DNA of 45,056 nt. Origin: Ichthyosporea sp. XGB-2017a (taxonomy: Eukaryota; Opisthokonta; Ichthyosporea). The position numbers were made by a program, and so were the translations under genes. Each line of letters begins with the position of its first letter. Positions within the stretch are counted from its first letter, which is position 1. The notes below the pieces were generated by a model. That model worked only from the letters and a program-made list of their open reading frames with translations, was not told where the DNA came from and ran no database searches. The stretch spans positions 1 to 45,056 of the forward strand of contig PDIM01010330.1 of NCBI GenBank assembly GCA_002811675.1. The letters run 5' to 3'. Below are positions 21,871 through 31,613 of this stretch, one piece after another.

Positions 21871-23165
21871 ATGTCGAGTAAAGGAAGTCAAGAAAGTCTT
21901 GAGCGGGCAATGCCACGCAAAAGGTTTGTGTGATGAACCTTCTTCGCCAAATATGCTGAATGTTTTTAGTGTGAGTTTCTAACTGATCAATTATTGCCAT
22001 TCATGTGTTCTTTTTTGTGTGCAATTGAAAACCACAAATCAGCCACGGGTCGAATATGTCAATGGCCAGCATTGCCAACATGAAACGTATGTATATTCAT
22101 CTGCTTAGTGGATTCCTAAAAAACCAAAACTATTATTAACATCCCTCTTAATTGCACTTTTAATTTTCCACTTGTAGGAGTCGCAAGTAAGATTGGTTCA
22201 AAGGCCAATTTGACTCATAAACCCGGAGGTGGAGATGTGAAAATTTTTGACGAGAAGGTGAAAATTGAAGCAAAAAGTAAAGTGGGCTCCTTGACTGACC
22301 ATAAAGCAGGAGGTGGAGATGTCAAAATCTTTGACCAGAAGGTCAAGGTTGATGCGAAAAGCAAAGTTGGGTCCATTACAGATCACAAAGCTGGTGGCGG
22401 TAATGTGAAAATTTTTGACGAGAAGATGAAAATTGAAGCAAAAAGTAAAGTGGGCTCCTTGACTGACCATAAAGCAGGAGGTGGAGATGTCAAAATCTTT
22501 GACCAGAAGGTCAAGGTTGATGCGAAAAGCAAAGTTGGGTCCATTACAGATCACAAAGCTGGTGGCGGTAATGTCAAAATCCATAGTGAAAAGCTTGAAT
22601 GGAAGTCTACTCCAAAGGTCACCACTGTCAAGGTAAAGTGAAGGCAAGAAAAAATTTTGTTTGTTGATCATTTTTTTCTATTTTCTATTAACATTGATTT
22701 GCCCGAAAAATCCGTTATGTACCATTGGAAATGTAGGAAGCTGCAAAATACAAAGCCCATGGAGGGGACGTAAAAATCCACGATGAGAAGTTGAATTGGA
22801 AAGCTGCTCCAACAGTAACTACTGTGAAGGAGGCTTCCAAGTACAAGGCCCACGGTGGAGATATAAAGATCCATGATGAAAAGCTTGAATGGAACGCTCA
22901 ATCGAAGTGTGGTTCTATGGACAACGCCAAGCACAAAGCTGGTGGTGGTGATGTCAAGATATATGACTCAAAAGTTGATCTTTCCGTAAGTGAACATTGT
23001 AAGTTTCGTTTGTTTATTTGTTCCATAGCACTAACCATTCCGCCCCTTACGCTTTGCTGCACTCTTTAGAATGTAAAAAGCAAGTGTGGATCTTTAGATA
23101 ATGCCCAGCACGTACCCGGTGGCGGCAATAATCCAATTTTTGACGAAAAAATTGTTTACAAATAG
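21871..23165 (+). CDS. Tau/MAP2-like microtubule-associated protein with about nine repeats
   Basis: Five exons: 21871-21923, 22043-22086, 22178-22632, 22737-22985 and 23070-23165, about 298 aa, all joins phase-consistent. Almost the whole protein is repeats of the tau/MAP2/MAP4 tubulin-binding type, each with SKxGS, then (P/A)GGG or HGG and V(K)I. Best examples are VASKIGSKANLTHKPGGG (about 34-51) and, across the last intron, KVDLS + NVKSKCGSLDNAQHVPGGG. The tail ends at EKIVYK. Seven copies have a three-Gly core; two central ones (KYKAHGGD) are diverged. In animals such repeats bind along microtubule protofilaments, and the Cys of SKCGS is conserved in tau. The short N-terminus (MSSKGSQESLERAMPRKS) rests on a weak GTTTGT donor; an ATG at 22056 could start instead. 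Microtubule binding is inferred from the repeats. Confidence 0.87.
22237..22572 (+). repeat. In-frame 168-bp tandem duplication inside the tau-like gene
   Basis: Bases 22237-22404 and 22405-22572 match at all but one position by eye (GTG versus ATG after GACGAGAAG). Each 168-bp copy encodes two 28-residue repeats. Confidence 0.9.
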
Positions 23166-23317
23166 TCATCATATTCCCCTATCCGAGTCAACTTAAATAT
23201 CAGTTCTAGAAGTTGAATCTTGTCCTTGTCAATCCGCTCATTCAAACCGGTGAAATAAAACGGCGCTCAATACAAAAAAAAAAAACCATTAAAAGTCCAA
23301 CTATTGGGCGTTATGGC

Positions 23318-26300
23318 TTAATCAATTTCGAAAGGCGAGCTCCCTTCAATGCTTAAATGAGACTTTCTAGGGGCAGGTGAAGACCTTCTTCTACTTGTTT
23401 CACTACTTGCATCCACAGAGAGTGCACCAAATGTTATTTCTGGCGGAAACACCTCATTTTCTCCTGTATCGTCAAATTCAATTTCAATTTCCTTTGATTT
23501 CTGATCGCTCATATATTCTCCTTTGTACAAATACTTCATTATAAAAAGTGAAATGTCAGGATTTTGCCAGTAGCCATTGTGGGAGGTAACTGCAGAGAGG
23601 TATTGACTTTCCATCAGAGAATCTTGCAACATAAAATCTATTCTTCCCTCTGTATTAAAAGATTTCAAAAGCATGTTCTCTTGCTCTTCTTCACTTATAT
23701 TCTTCGGAATTGACTCCATTCTAAGCATATTGCGCCCATTACTGGTACCTCCCTCATCGTCACCCTCCTCAGGAGCTGTCTTTTTGCTCATAAATGATGT
23801 CAATGAAGATATCCCTGTAAATAAATTCTGCTTAAGTTTTTCTCCTCCCTGAAAAAGACCATCACTCCAATCTTTAATAGCGTGATGAATTCTTTTCCCA
23901 CCTTTATGATACGGAACAAGCACTGGTGGATCCGCCTTAAAGCGCACAGAAATACAAGGTTCAATACGATACCCCACAGGATCATATGGGTGAAAAACAT
24001 TATACATGTTTTCACATTTTGGAAGAACAAAAAAATTCCCGAGATGTTCTCCTTCTGTTTTTACACCATGCTCATAGCACTTCAAATATTTCAAAGTAAT
24101 AAACACGCCTAAAGGTGAGCCCAACGCAAAAAAATTGGTTACTGAAAAATCAAGGAATGAAGTCGTTTGCTTTTCTGGAACAGAACCAATGTCTTTTCGG
24201 GAATCAAGCTTCTTTTTTTTAGCTTCCAATACTTTAATTTTGTTATGCAAAGCCAATAGCTCAAACTTTAATGAGTCCACTTCATCCATATCCGGAGACT
24301 TGGGCTGTTCGTCTTTTTGAAGCGCACCAGAACAATCTTCCTTCACACTTTCAAGCTCTTCTTCTTCACAATCAAGCATATTTTCTTGACATAGAAGATC
24401 AAAGCACAGCACAGTGCCAAGTGAATGTGCAACAATGCTGACCTTCCCACCATTCGTCTCAAAATTCTTAAATCTCAAACAGAATTTCTTATACGCTCTG
24501 TTGAACTCTTTGCACAAGTTTTTCATGATTGCTCTTGAAGTGCGCTCGTTCATATAGTGCAAAACATCCAAAAAAGTTCCGTGTAAGATATTTCGAAGAG
24601 GTTTCACCCCGTCTAGAGTAATATCCTCCAATTTCACACCGCGATCACCATTGTCCCCATCCAGGTCAAGAGTCCTTCGCCATTGAATGGGTACGAACAT
24701 TACCTCAATTTTCTCTTTATGTAAGCTCATATCTTCAACTCCAGTTTCCTCGTTGCTAGTAGCCTTTTCATTGCTCGACTCACCAGACAATGAGGTCTTC
24801 GGTTTGTCTTTTCCCTGCTCTTTTCCTTTTTTATCCCCCTCTAACCATTTCATGTTTTCATTCATGAAGTTGGCTTCTATGTCGTGATATGCGTTCTTTA
24901 GTTCCATTGAATCGTCCACAATGTCGCAATATTCCACCAGGCTTTGGCCTATACCATGAACAACAAATATAATATGCCTCTTGACTTTACTTTCCATCTC
25001 ATTTACGATTTTCAGCATTTCGAGATCAGTCAAACCAAACCACTTGTTGAAAGCAAAACTTTTGTTTCGCTCCGCAGAATATTCCGGTTTTTTATCTTCG
25101 CAAACCTTGAGGAGGTAATTAAAAATTCTGTCGTCTTTTTCAACTCCTTCGAAACCCGTAACGTCAAACAGAGACGAGTGTGCACGTACGGCTTTATCTA
25201 CTTTTCTCTGCTTAACAGGGCTTCTATGAGGGCTCTTTGGCAAGGGCGACCCTGTTTGGGATCCGTCCTTTGTCTCTTTAGTTTTTTCTTTCTCTTCTTG
25301 ACTGCTTCCACCCTCAGCCTTTTTTTCTTTTTTTCCTTTTGGTTTTTGATAATACCCTCTTCTCAGCGGAAGCCCAGAAAAAGTTTCCTTTCTCGCTTCC
25401 CTTCCTTTGGTACTTGACGCAGATACAAACATTTTCTCTCCAATAACATTCGCAACAGTAGCAGTTAATGCACTATAAATCAGCCTGCAGTCATGCTGAC
25501 TATACCATAACACATAATTTTTGAGATCAGACAAGTTCAAACGCGTCACATGAGTTTCGGTATTATCTTTCCATATTCTTAAGTTGTAAGCACTTTCAAT
25601 TTCCGACCCAAGTCTTTCTTCTTCCAGAGGAAGCCACTCTCCAGATCCCTTTGAGGATTCATAGAACCAGGTCTGTCGCATTACTTTCATTTCTTCCCCC
25701 TCCTTTTCCGCCCAAAATATTGGCATACATCTCCTCTTTTCCAAATCCACCTCATAGTAGCCATTCAACACTTTCACCCGCTTCGACAAATCTTCTTCCG
25801 ACAGAAATTCAGCTTCCGAAACTTGTTCTAACTTGACACTTTCAAATGTAGGCGGATTTTCCTCCAAAGAAGGAGCATTCTCACCATCCTTTTTATCACT
25901 ACCAAAGGAAAAATTAAGAACCTCGTTAAATTTTGACAGCAGCTTCGGAGACTTTGCAAGAACTTCTGATCCAAGATCAACACTGTCCACACTATCATCA
26001 TGTTTACCATCTTTCTCTTTTGCGGTTGCATCGCTTGATGCTTCAGCTTCTGGGTAAACCTGCTTGGTTATCACTCTATGCTTCAATTCCAAAAGCAAAG
26101 AATCATTTACATCAAACGCAATCCACTTAGGAACTGTATTGGATTTTGCATTAATCTTTTTATAATACCATTTTACAGTTCTACTATCCAGGTGATTTTC
26201 ATCCTTAGAAGAATACATGTTCTTATCAGGCGTTTCATGGAGCAGCTTCTCCATTACCTTTCCAACATTTCCCTTTTCCTCTAAAAGCATCTTTTCAATC

Positions 26301-26419
26301 TGCCTCACAGGTATTTTAGGGTGCCCATACTTGAGCTGCTTCAATCCTTCACGCATATGCGTATAATCATCCATTTTAACACCTCTCTCCCTCTCGCCCG
26401 GCTTCAAAGAGGACTCCAT
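23318..26419 (-). CDS. DDHD-domain intracellular phospholipase A1 (PA-PLA1 family)
   Basis: Single exon, about 1,033 aa; start at MESSLKPGERE. The family (DDHD1, DDHD2, SEC23IP) cleaves acyl chains from phosphatidic acid and other lipids in the cytosol and at ER/Golgi membranes. Seen: a WWE-like segment near 77-116 (VKWYYKKINAKS..KWIAFD); a conserved block (YYEVDLEKRRCMPIFW, about 220-235); the lipase opening HGIGQSL (near 488); the nucleophile motif AHSLG (near 663); and a C-terminal DDHD domain (about 753-963) with FALGSPLGVF, HPYDPVGYRIEP and a late D...H...D set. The nucleophile pentapeptide is AHSLG, so the first position is Ala, not Gly; family members vary there. It could act on the same lipid that the DAG kinase at the left end makes. 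Confidence 0.92.
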   Translation of the reverse strand: MESSLKPGERERGVKMDDYTHMREGLKQLKYGHPKIPVRQIEKMLLEEKGNVGKVMEKLLHETPDKNMYSSKDENHLDSRTVKWYYKKINAKSNTVPKWIAFDVNDSLLLELKHRVITKQVYPEAEASSDATAKEKDGKHDDSVDSVDLGSEVLAKSPKLLSKFNEVLNFSFGSDKKDGENAPSLEENPPTFESVKLEQVSEAEFLSEEDLSKRVKVLNGYYEVDLEKRRCMPIFWAEKEGEEMKVMRQTWFYESSKGSGEWLPLEEERLGSEIESAYNLRIWKDNTETHVTRLNLSDLKNYVLWYSQHDCRLIYSALTATVANVIGEKMFVSASSTKGREARKETFSGLPLRRGYYQKPKGKKEKKAEGGSSQEEKEKTKETKDGSQTGSPLPKSPHRSPVKQRKVDKAVRAHSSLFDVTGFEGVEKDDRIFNYLLKVCEDKKPEYSAERNKSFAFNKWFGLTDLEMLKIVNEMESKVKRHIIFVVHGIGQSLVEYCDIVDDSMELKNAYHDIEANFMNENMKWLEGDKKGKEQGKDKPKTSLSGESSNEKATSNEETGVEDMSLHKEKIEVMFVPIQWRRTLDLDGDNGDRGVKLEDITLDGVKPLRNILHGTFLDVLHYMNERTSRAIMKNLCKEFNRAYKKFCLRFKNFETNGGKVSIVAHSLGTVLCFDLLCQENMLDCEEEELESVKEDCSGALQKDEQPKSPDMDEVDSLKFELLALHNKIKVLEAKKKKLDSRKDIGSVPEKQTTSFLDFSVTNFFALGSPLGVFITLKYLKCYEHGVKTEGEHLGNFFVLPKCENMYNVFHPYDPVGYRIEPCISVRFKADPPVLVPYHKGGKRIHHAIKDWSDGLFQGGEKLKQNLFTGISSLTSFMSKKTAPEEGDDEGGTSNGRNMLRMESIPKNISEEEQENMLLKSFNTEGRIDFMLQDSLMESQYLSAVTSHNGYWQNPDISLFIMKYLYKGEYMSDQKSKEIEIEFDDTGENEVFPPEITFGALSVDASSETSRRRSSPAPRKSHLSIEGSSPFEID

Positions 26420-26869
26420 CCTTTCAAACAAACACAACACAAAACAACAATCCTCCAGCACACACAGCTACACAAAACTTAAAGTGCTAAATCCCACATA
26501 AGTCCTTTTTCACACCGCGACGTCACGCACAAAGAAAATAAAAAATAAAATTTGAGAGGCCCTCCCCCACTTTTGATCTCCCTCGGTACCTTAGCCCGAG
26601 GGCTTTTCCCTCCCATAATTGGAAAAAGTGGGAGGCCGAGGCCGGAGGGATTTCTATTTTGTACATGTCAATGGAATTTCTCGGTTTGTTTGTGCTTATG
26701 TATAGGAATCGCCTTTGTGCCAGAAAGTAATACTTTTTTATTTTATTGCTCAACTTTTCTTTTTTTTTTTCCTTTTCTTTTGTAGCTTTATTTTTAAGCA
26801 AGATTTGGATTTATGGAGGATTCTTGAGTTGTGTATTATTTATTGTTTATTAATGGATGGATAGTTATT
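26420..26869. promoter_or_regulatory. Divergent promoter between DDHD phospholipase and kinesin-14
   Basis: 450 bp between start codons. It contains a GC-rich foldback (26558-26640) in an AT-rich setting, and T tracts just before the kinesin start. Confidence 0.45.
26558..26640. repeat. GC-rich nested inverted repeat
   Basis: An inner perfect stem, CCCTCGG (26580-26586) with CCGAGGG (26596-26602), has a nine-base loop. An outer imperfect pair, CCTCCCCCACTTTT (26561-26574) and AAAAAGTGGGAGG (26623-26635), lies outside it. Confidence 0.7.
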
Positions 26870-29800
26870 ATGACTGGGAAAACAATGGCTCAATCTTTGG
26901 ACAAGGTGCTTCCTGGTGGAGGAGGGAAGAGTTCAAAGAATGAGTGGTTGAAAGAGCTTGGACTGGACGATGAAGGGGATTATAGCAATTCGTGTGAAAA
27001 CAGCGCTTCTGAAGATGAGGAGGAAAAGGTGACTATGTCCGAGTACCAGGCTTTAAAACGCCTTTTGAAAAAGGAGAATACGCTAAAGGAAAATGCTGTG
27101 ATTCAGTGTAGGGAAACGGAGGATAAACGTAATGACGTGGAGACCCAGCTAGCCAAGATCAAGCAAAACTCCAAAAGCCAGATTAATATTCTTCGAGGAA
27201 GCTTGGCTTCTCAATTAAAAGAAAAGGACGATTTGATAAGTCACCTCAGGGAAATTATTCAGGAAGGACAGGATGACTCGGCCTTTGATCCCGAAAAGGC
27301 CGCCTCGGTTTTAAAAGTGGCCAAGAGAAACGAAGAACTTGGTGAAGAAAAAGCACGTCTTGAACAAGAACTTGGCAAATCGAAAAGCGATCTTGAGGAT
27401 GTTATACTGGAGAAAGAGAAAATTGTAGAACACCTTCAAAAAAGAATTGAAGCCGTAGAGAAAGAGACAAAAGAAGTTGTGGTTGTAACTGAAGGTTCAC
27501 ACCATTCAAAAAATATCTCTGAACTGCAAAACCAATTGGAAAAGCATAGGAAAGACAGTGAGTCACTGAATGGTGAGAAAAAGGCTCTCAAAGAAGAAAT
27601 GAACCATTTGTCCGCAGAATTGACGTCTTGTAAAGAAACTTTGAAAGGTAAAGAGAATGAGCTTCACAACATAATGGGAGCCAGGGCAAATCAGGAGGAT
27701 GAAATTAATAATCTCAAGCAGCAGATACTATCTTTAGAAAAGAATGAGCAAGAATTGAGAGAAAGTAAAGAATTTGAAACTCGTCTGGAGGAGGAGAAGG
27801 CTAAGTTCGAAGCGTACAAGAATGATAATGATAACAAAGCGCACTCGCTAACTGAGCAAATTCAAGAAAAAAGTGAAAAGATCATCAATTTTGAAGAAAT
27901 GTTAAAAACGTCAGAGTCTAAAGTTGAGCAACTGGCCGAGCAGATAGCTGCTCTGGAAGTTGCGAGTAAAGCGGAAAAGGAAGAGGCGGAGAAGATTAAA
28001 GAGAGACTCGAAAAAGAAACTCAAGCTTTGAATGAAAAATTAGACAAAGCTGAGGCTTTTTCTCAAGAAGAAGCTGAAAAAGCTGGTGCCGAAATTTTTT
28101 CTTTAAAAAAGCAGCTAGAAAAGGCAGCAGCAACTAACCAAGAAGCCACCCTCAAGGCTGAAGAAGAAGTTCAAAAAATGAAAAAAGAAGTCGATGATCA
28201 AAAAGCAGAATTAAATGCTAAAGTTGAAGCAAATAATGATCTGAATGCCCAAATTCTCAATCTGAAAGAAAATATTAGTGGACTGGAAGCTACTGCCCAG
28301 GACTCAGAAGAGAGAATTGAAACTTTGGCCAAAGAGCTGGAAGAGTACAAAACTCAGGTTAGGGAATATGATACCATGTTGAAGCAAGCTGACGAAGACC
28401 TTAAAACGACCATATTTTCGAAAGAAACGGAAATCAATGCTCTTGAAATGGAAAAATCAACAACTTTAGAAGAACTTAGAAAACTTGAAAACAAGTCTTC
28501 AGAAGAAATTGCCAATCTCAAAGAGAAAACTATTGTTTTAACTTCGGAGCTTCAAGAAACAAAGAATGACAAAGACAATTTGCAGCAGAAACACTCGGCG
28601 GACATAGAAGAAAAAGACAAGGAAATTGCCAAATCAACGGAGAATATATCAAGCTTGACATCTCAAGTCTCTGAACTTCAACGGGAGATTGAGCAACTTA
28701 AACAGGGTAAAGCTGAACTCATTGAGGAGTTAGAAAGCTCTAAACAGATGGCAAGAGAAGAAAAGGATAAATGCGCAGCTCTAATAGCGGACCTTGAGCA
28801 AGTGCGATCGGAGATACTGTTGCTTGAAGAAAATGGACGCAGAAAGGAAATGGAAGTAGAAGAAATTAAGAAATCTTCGGAAAAAAAGGAAGTATCCTTA
28901 TGCACGCAAATCAGTGGTCTTGAAGATTCGGTCAAAGACCATATGTCAACAATCTCGACTCTCCAGAAAGAAAAAGCCGTCCTAAAAACTCAAATGGAAG
29001 AGAATCTTCAAAAGTCTGAATCTATCAGTGATGAACTAAAGGAGGTGACTCTGGCCAAAGAAACTGCAGAACAGCAAATTGATTTTTTGAGAGATTCTCT
29101 CAATCAAACTACGGCAGAACTTGGGTCAGAAAATGAAAAATTGAGCTTGGAGAAGTGTGATTTGGAACAAGAACTGGCAAATGTAAAAAAGAAACTTGAA
29201 GAAGTTGTAGATAAATCGGCAGTGGAAGCAAAAGTTAACAGAGAAAGGCTATCACAACTCGAAGACGATCTTGAAAAGCAAAGGACAGTGTCTGCAAGCT
29301 TAGCCAAGAAATTAGAACTCGAAAAATGCAGTCTTGAAGAAACTGTAAGTAAACTGAATGGGGAGGTCAAGGAGCTTAAGAGTGTGACAATTCCATCTTT
29401 GGAGGCCACCATTGCAGCACGTGAGCAAGAGTGCCAGCAAATCAAGGACGAGCGAGAAAGTTTGGCCTCTAGAATAGAAATTTTGGAGCAACATGAAATA
29501 CCTGAAATGGAAACCAAACTTAAACAACAATTGTCCCAAGTAGAAGCGCTGCAAAAACAAAGAGAAAATCTTCAGGCAGCGGCAGCAAAAAGCGAAGAGG
29601 AACAAAACTGTTTGGCTGATGCAAATGCACAGCTTGAAGAAGCCAACAAAAGATTGGAAGCTCTTGAGCTGGATTTGGTCCGTAGAGAGCATGATTATGC
29701 TAAGAAGCTCAGTGAGGAAAAGTCAATTTTGCAAGCGAACCTTGATGAAGTTTCTAAGCAAGCCAGCACGGAAATGGAAGACATGAAGTCTAAGCTGCAC

Positions 29801-31114
29801 CAAGTTTTAAGTGGACTTGCTAAGATGAAGACCAGTGTTCGTGAACTGAAGTCTGATTCCTTAAAAGAGCTGACGACCATGAGTCAACAGTTTCACAATG
29901 TGTTAGGTCCAGAGATTACAAAAGCTTCTCAGAAGATTCGAGATTCTATCAACGAGCAAGATGATTTGAATAAGGATCTTGTCGGCAAGTACAAGAAAGA
30001 AATGATACTCAGAAAGAAATACTTCAACGAATTAGTTTCCATGAAGGGGAATATTCGAGTCATGTGCAGGGTCAGACCTACAATCAAAGAAGACAAAGGG
30101 ACTAGAAACATTGTAGCATTTGATAAGTTGGATTCCAGTGTCATTAATGTTGAATCCAGGGGAACTATCAAAGCTTTAGAGCTTGATGAAGTGTTCCAGC
30201 CAAACAGTACCCAAGAACAAGTCTTTGGTGCAGTAAAAGACATCATCACATCAGCTGTCGATGGTTTCAACGTTTGCATATTTGCGTATGGTCAAACTGG
30301 AAGTGGGAAAACTTTTACTATGGAGGGATCTCCTGACAATCCCGGTGTGAATGTAAGGGGTCTTCAAGAGCTTTTTCAAGTCATTCAAGACAGAAAACCA
30401 GAATGGGAGTATACACTCAACGTTGGGGTCTTGGAAATATATAACGAAACAATCCGCGATTTACTATCGTCCAAACAAGGGCAGAAATTGGACATAAAGC
30501 AAACCAGAAATGGTACTGAGGTGCCTGGCATTGAAGAAATTGAAGTTCAGTGTGTAGAAGATATAAGAAAAACGTTTGAAATCGCTCACAAGAATCGCAG
30601 AACGGCCGAGACGAGCATGAACGAAAGAAGCAGTCGTTCTCATTCCGTGATGGTTGTCAAGATTAACGGGTTTAATGAAACGACTGGTGTAAAGAGTTCT
30701 GGGAAGATAAACCTCATTGATTTGGCCGGAAGTGAAAGGGTGTCCAAGAGTGAAGCCACGGGAGACCGCTTAAAAGAAGCACAAAATATCAACAAATCTC
30801 TCTCAGCACTTGGGGATGTGATCCACGCTCTAGCAAGCAGAAGCTCTCACGTTCCCTACAGAAACTCTAAACTCACATATATGCTTCAAGATTCACTCTC
30901 TGGAGACTCGAAGACACTAATGATATGCCAAATAGGGCCTGCAGAGTACAACGTAGGTGAAACAATGTGCACGTTGAATTTCGCTGCACGTGTAAGAAGT
31001 GTGGAGTTGGGACCACCTAAGAAGCATAGCGCTAGCTCGGATACTGAAAAGAACCAGCTTGAAAACAAAGTCAAGGAATTGGAAAAAGAACTTGCTGCAT
31101 CAAAGAATAAATAA
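26870..31114 (+). CDS. Kinesin-14, minus-end-directed C-terminal motor
   Basis: Single exon, about 1,414 aa. The start is the ATG of MTGKTMAQSLDK; no in-frame ATG lies upstream, and MAQ five codons on is an alternative. Layout: a short Gly/Ser head, about 950 residues of near-continuous coiled coil, then the motor at about 1058-1385. The neck-motor junction LVSMKGNIRVMCRVRP marks kinesin-14. The P-loop GQTGSGKT (near 1141), switch I NERSSRSHS and switch II DLAGSERV are intact. A tail of about 30 residues after the motor holds another short coiled coil. The coiled coil is well above the 300-400 residues of KIFC1 or Ncd. I see no MyTH4, FERM or calponin-homology domain, so it is not a KCBP or KCH type. 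Likely roles are spindle, microtubule-array or minus-end transport. Confidence 0.93.
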   Translation: MTGKTMAQSLDKVLPGGGGKSSKNEWLKELGLDDEGDYSNSCENSASEDEEEKVTMSEYQALKRLLKKENTLKENAVIQCRETEDKRNDVETQLAKIKQNSKSQINILRGSLASQLKEKDDLISHLREIIQEGQDDSAFDPEKAASVLKVAKRNEELGEEKARLEQELGKSKSDLEDVILEKEKIVEHLQKRIEAVEKETKEVVVVTEGSHHSKNISELQNQLEKHRKDSESLNGEKKALKEEMNHLSAELTSCKETLKGKENELHNIMGARANQEDEINNLKQQILSLEKNEQELRESKEFETRLEEEKAKFEAYKNDNDNKAHSLTEQIQEKSEKIINFEEMLKTSESKVEQLAEQIAALEVASKAEKEEAEKIKERLEKETQALNEKLDKAEAFSQEEAEKAGAEIFSLKKQLEKAAATNQEATLKAEEEVQKMKKEVDDQKAELNAKVEANNDLNAQILNLKENISGLEATAQDSEERIETLAKELEEYKTQVREYDTMLKQADEDLKTTIFSKETEINALEMEKSTTLEELRKLENKSSEEIANLKEKTIVLTSELQETKNDKDNLQQKHSADIEEKDKEIAKSTENISSLTSQVSELQREIEQLKQGKAELIEELESSKQMAREEKDKCAALIADLEQVRSEILLLEENGRRKEMEVEEIKKSSEKKEVSLCTQISGLEDSVKDHMSTISTLQKEKAVLKTQMEENLQKSESISDELKEVTLAKETAEQQIDFLRDSLNQTTAELGSENEKLSLEKCDLEQELANVKKKLEEVVDKSAVEAKVNRERLSQLEDDLEKQRTVSASLAKKLELEKCSLEETVSKLNGEVKELKSVTIPSLEATIAAREQECQQIKDERESLASRIEILEQHEIPEMETKLKQQLSQVEALQKQRENLQAAAAKSEEEQNCLADANAQLEEANKRLEALELDLVRREHDYAKKLSEEKSILQANLDEVSKQASTEMEDMKSKLHQVLSGLAKMKTSVRELKSDSLKELTTMSQQFHNVLGPEITKASQKIRDSINEQDDLNKDLVGKYKKEMILRKKYFNELVSMKGNIRVMCRVRPTIKEDKGTRNIVAFDKLDSSVINVESRGTIKALELDEVFQPNSTQEQVFGAVKDIITSAVDGFNVCIFAYGQTGSGKTFTMEGSPDNPGVNVRGLQELFQVIQDRKPEWEYTLNVGVLEIYNETIRDLLSSKQGQKLDIKQTRNGTEVPGIEEIEVQCVEDIRKTFEIAHKNRRTAETSMNERSSRSHSVMVVKINGFNETTGVKSSGKINLIDLAGSERVSKSEATGDRLKEAQNINKSLSALGDVIHALASRSSHVPYRNSKLTYMLQDSLSGDSKTLMICQIGPAEYNVGETMCTLNFAARVRSVELGPPKKHSASSDTEKNQLENKVKELEKELAASKNK

Positions 31115-31613
31115 GGCACAACCAAGCACTATACAATGTGCAACTACATAGTGAAAATAAAAAAAATCGCACAGAGTCACCCCGGCCTCAAAAGATAAAA
31201 TTCCCATATTTGGTATAAATAATACCTTGGTTTCTTAATTAGGCAAATGGATATCTTAATTTGGTAGTGAAAGTATGTGTGGGCTTTTAATGTGCCTTTT
31301 AATTTGTTTTACTTTTCCTTTTGTTCCTTAACGCATATATGGACGATATTGGCTGGGTAAAGGAAGTGAAGTACCCAAAGTATATATTCAATTTCGGTGT
31401 AGATTCAAAGTAACAGCATTTTTAAAGTTAATTTGCGCCCGGGAGGAAGAGCATTCACAAACTGGGCAAAGACAAAGGAATTTCTTTTGTTAAGTTTTTG
31501 TTCTGATGGATAGCCTTGTTCTTTCAGTGATAGTTTCCTGATCATACGATACTGTATATGTTGTTTAAATAGGCCTTTGGCTAGTACAAGGGAGGGACCG
31601 TTTGTGCAATACA
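31115..31613. promoter_or_regulatory. Kinesin 3' region and promoter of the next gene
   Basis: 499 bp between two plus-strand genes. An AATAAA hexamer overlaps the kinesin stop. The remainder is AT-rich with no recognised element. Confidence 0.35.

Noticed and set aside
21871-23165. Animal contamination as the source of the tau-like gene
   Set aside because: It lies between genes of the same style (short introns, same spacing and composition), has nine repeats unlike any tau I know, and there is no break in the sequence around it. Not fully excluded.
23282-26461. Longer N-terminal extension of the DDHD lipase to 26461
   Set aside because: No ATG in that part; it would need a CTG start. MESSLKPG at 26419 is the first ATG.
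26870-31114. KCBP-type kinesin
   Set aside because: No MyTH4 or FERM domain precedes the coiled coil; only the C-terminal motor position is shared.
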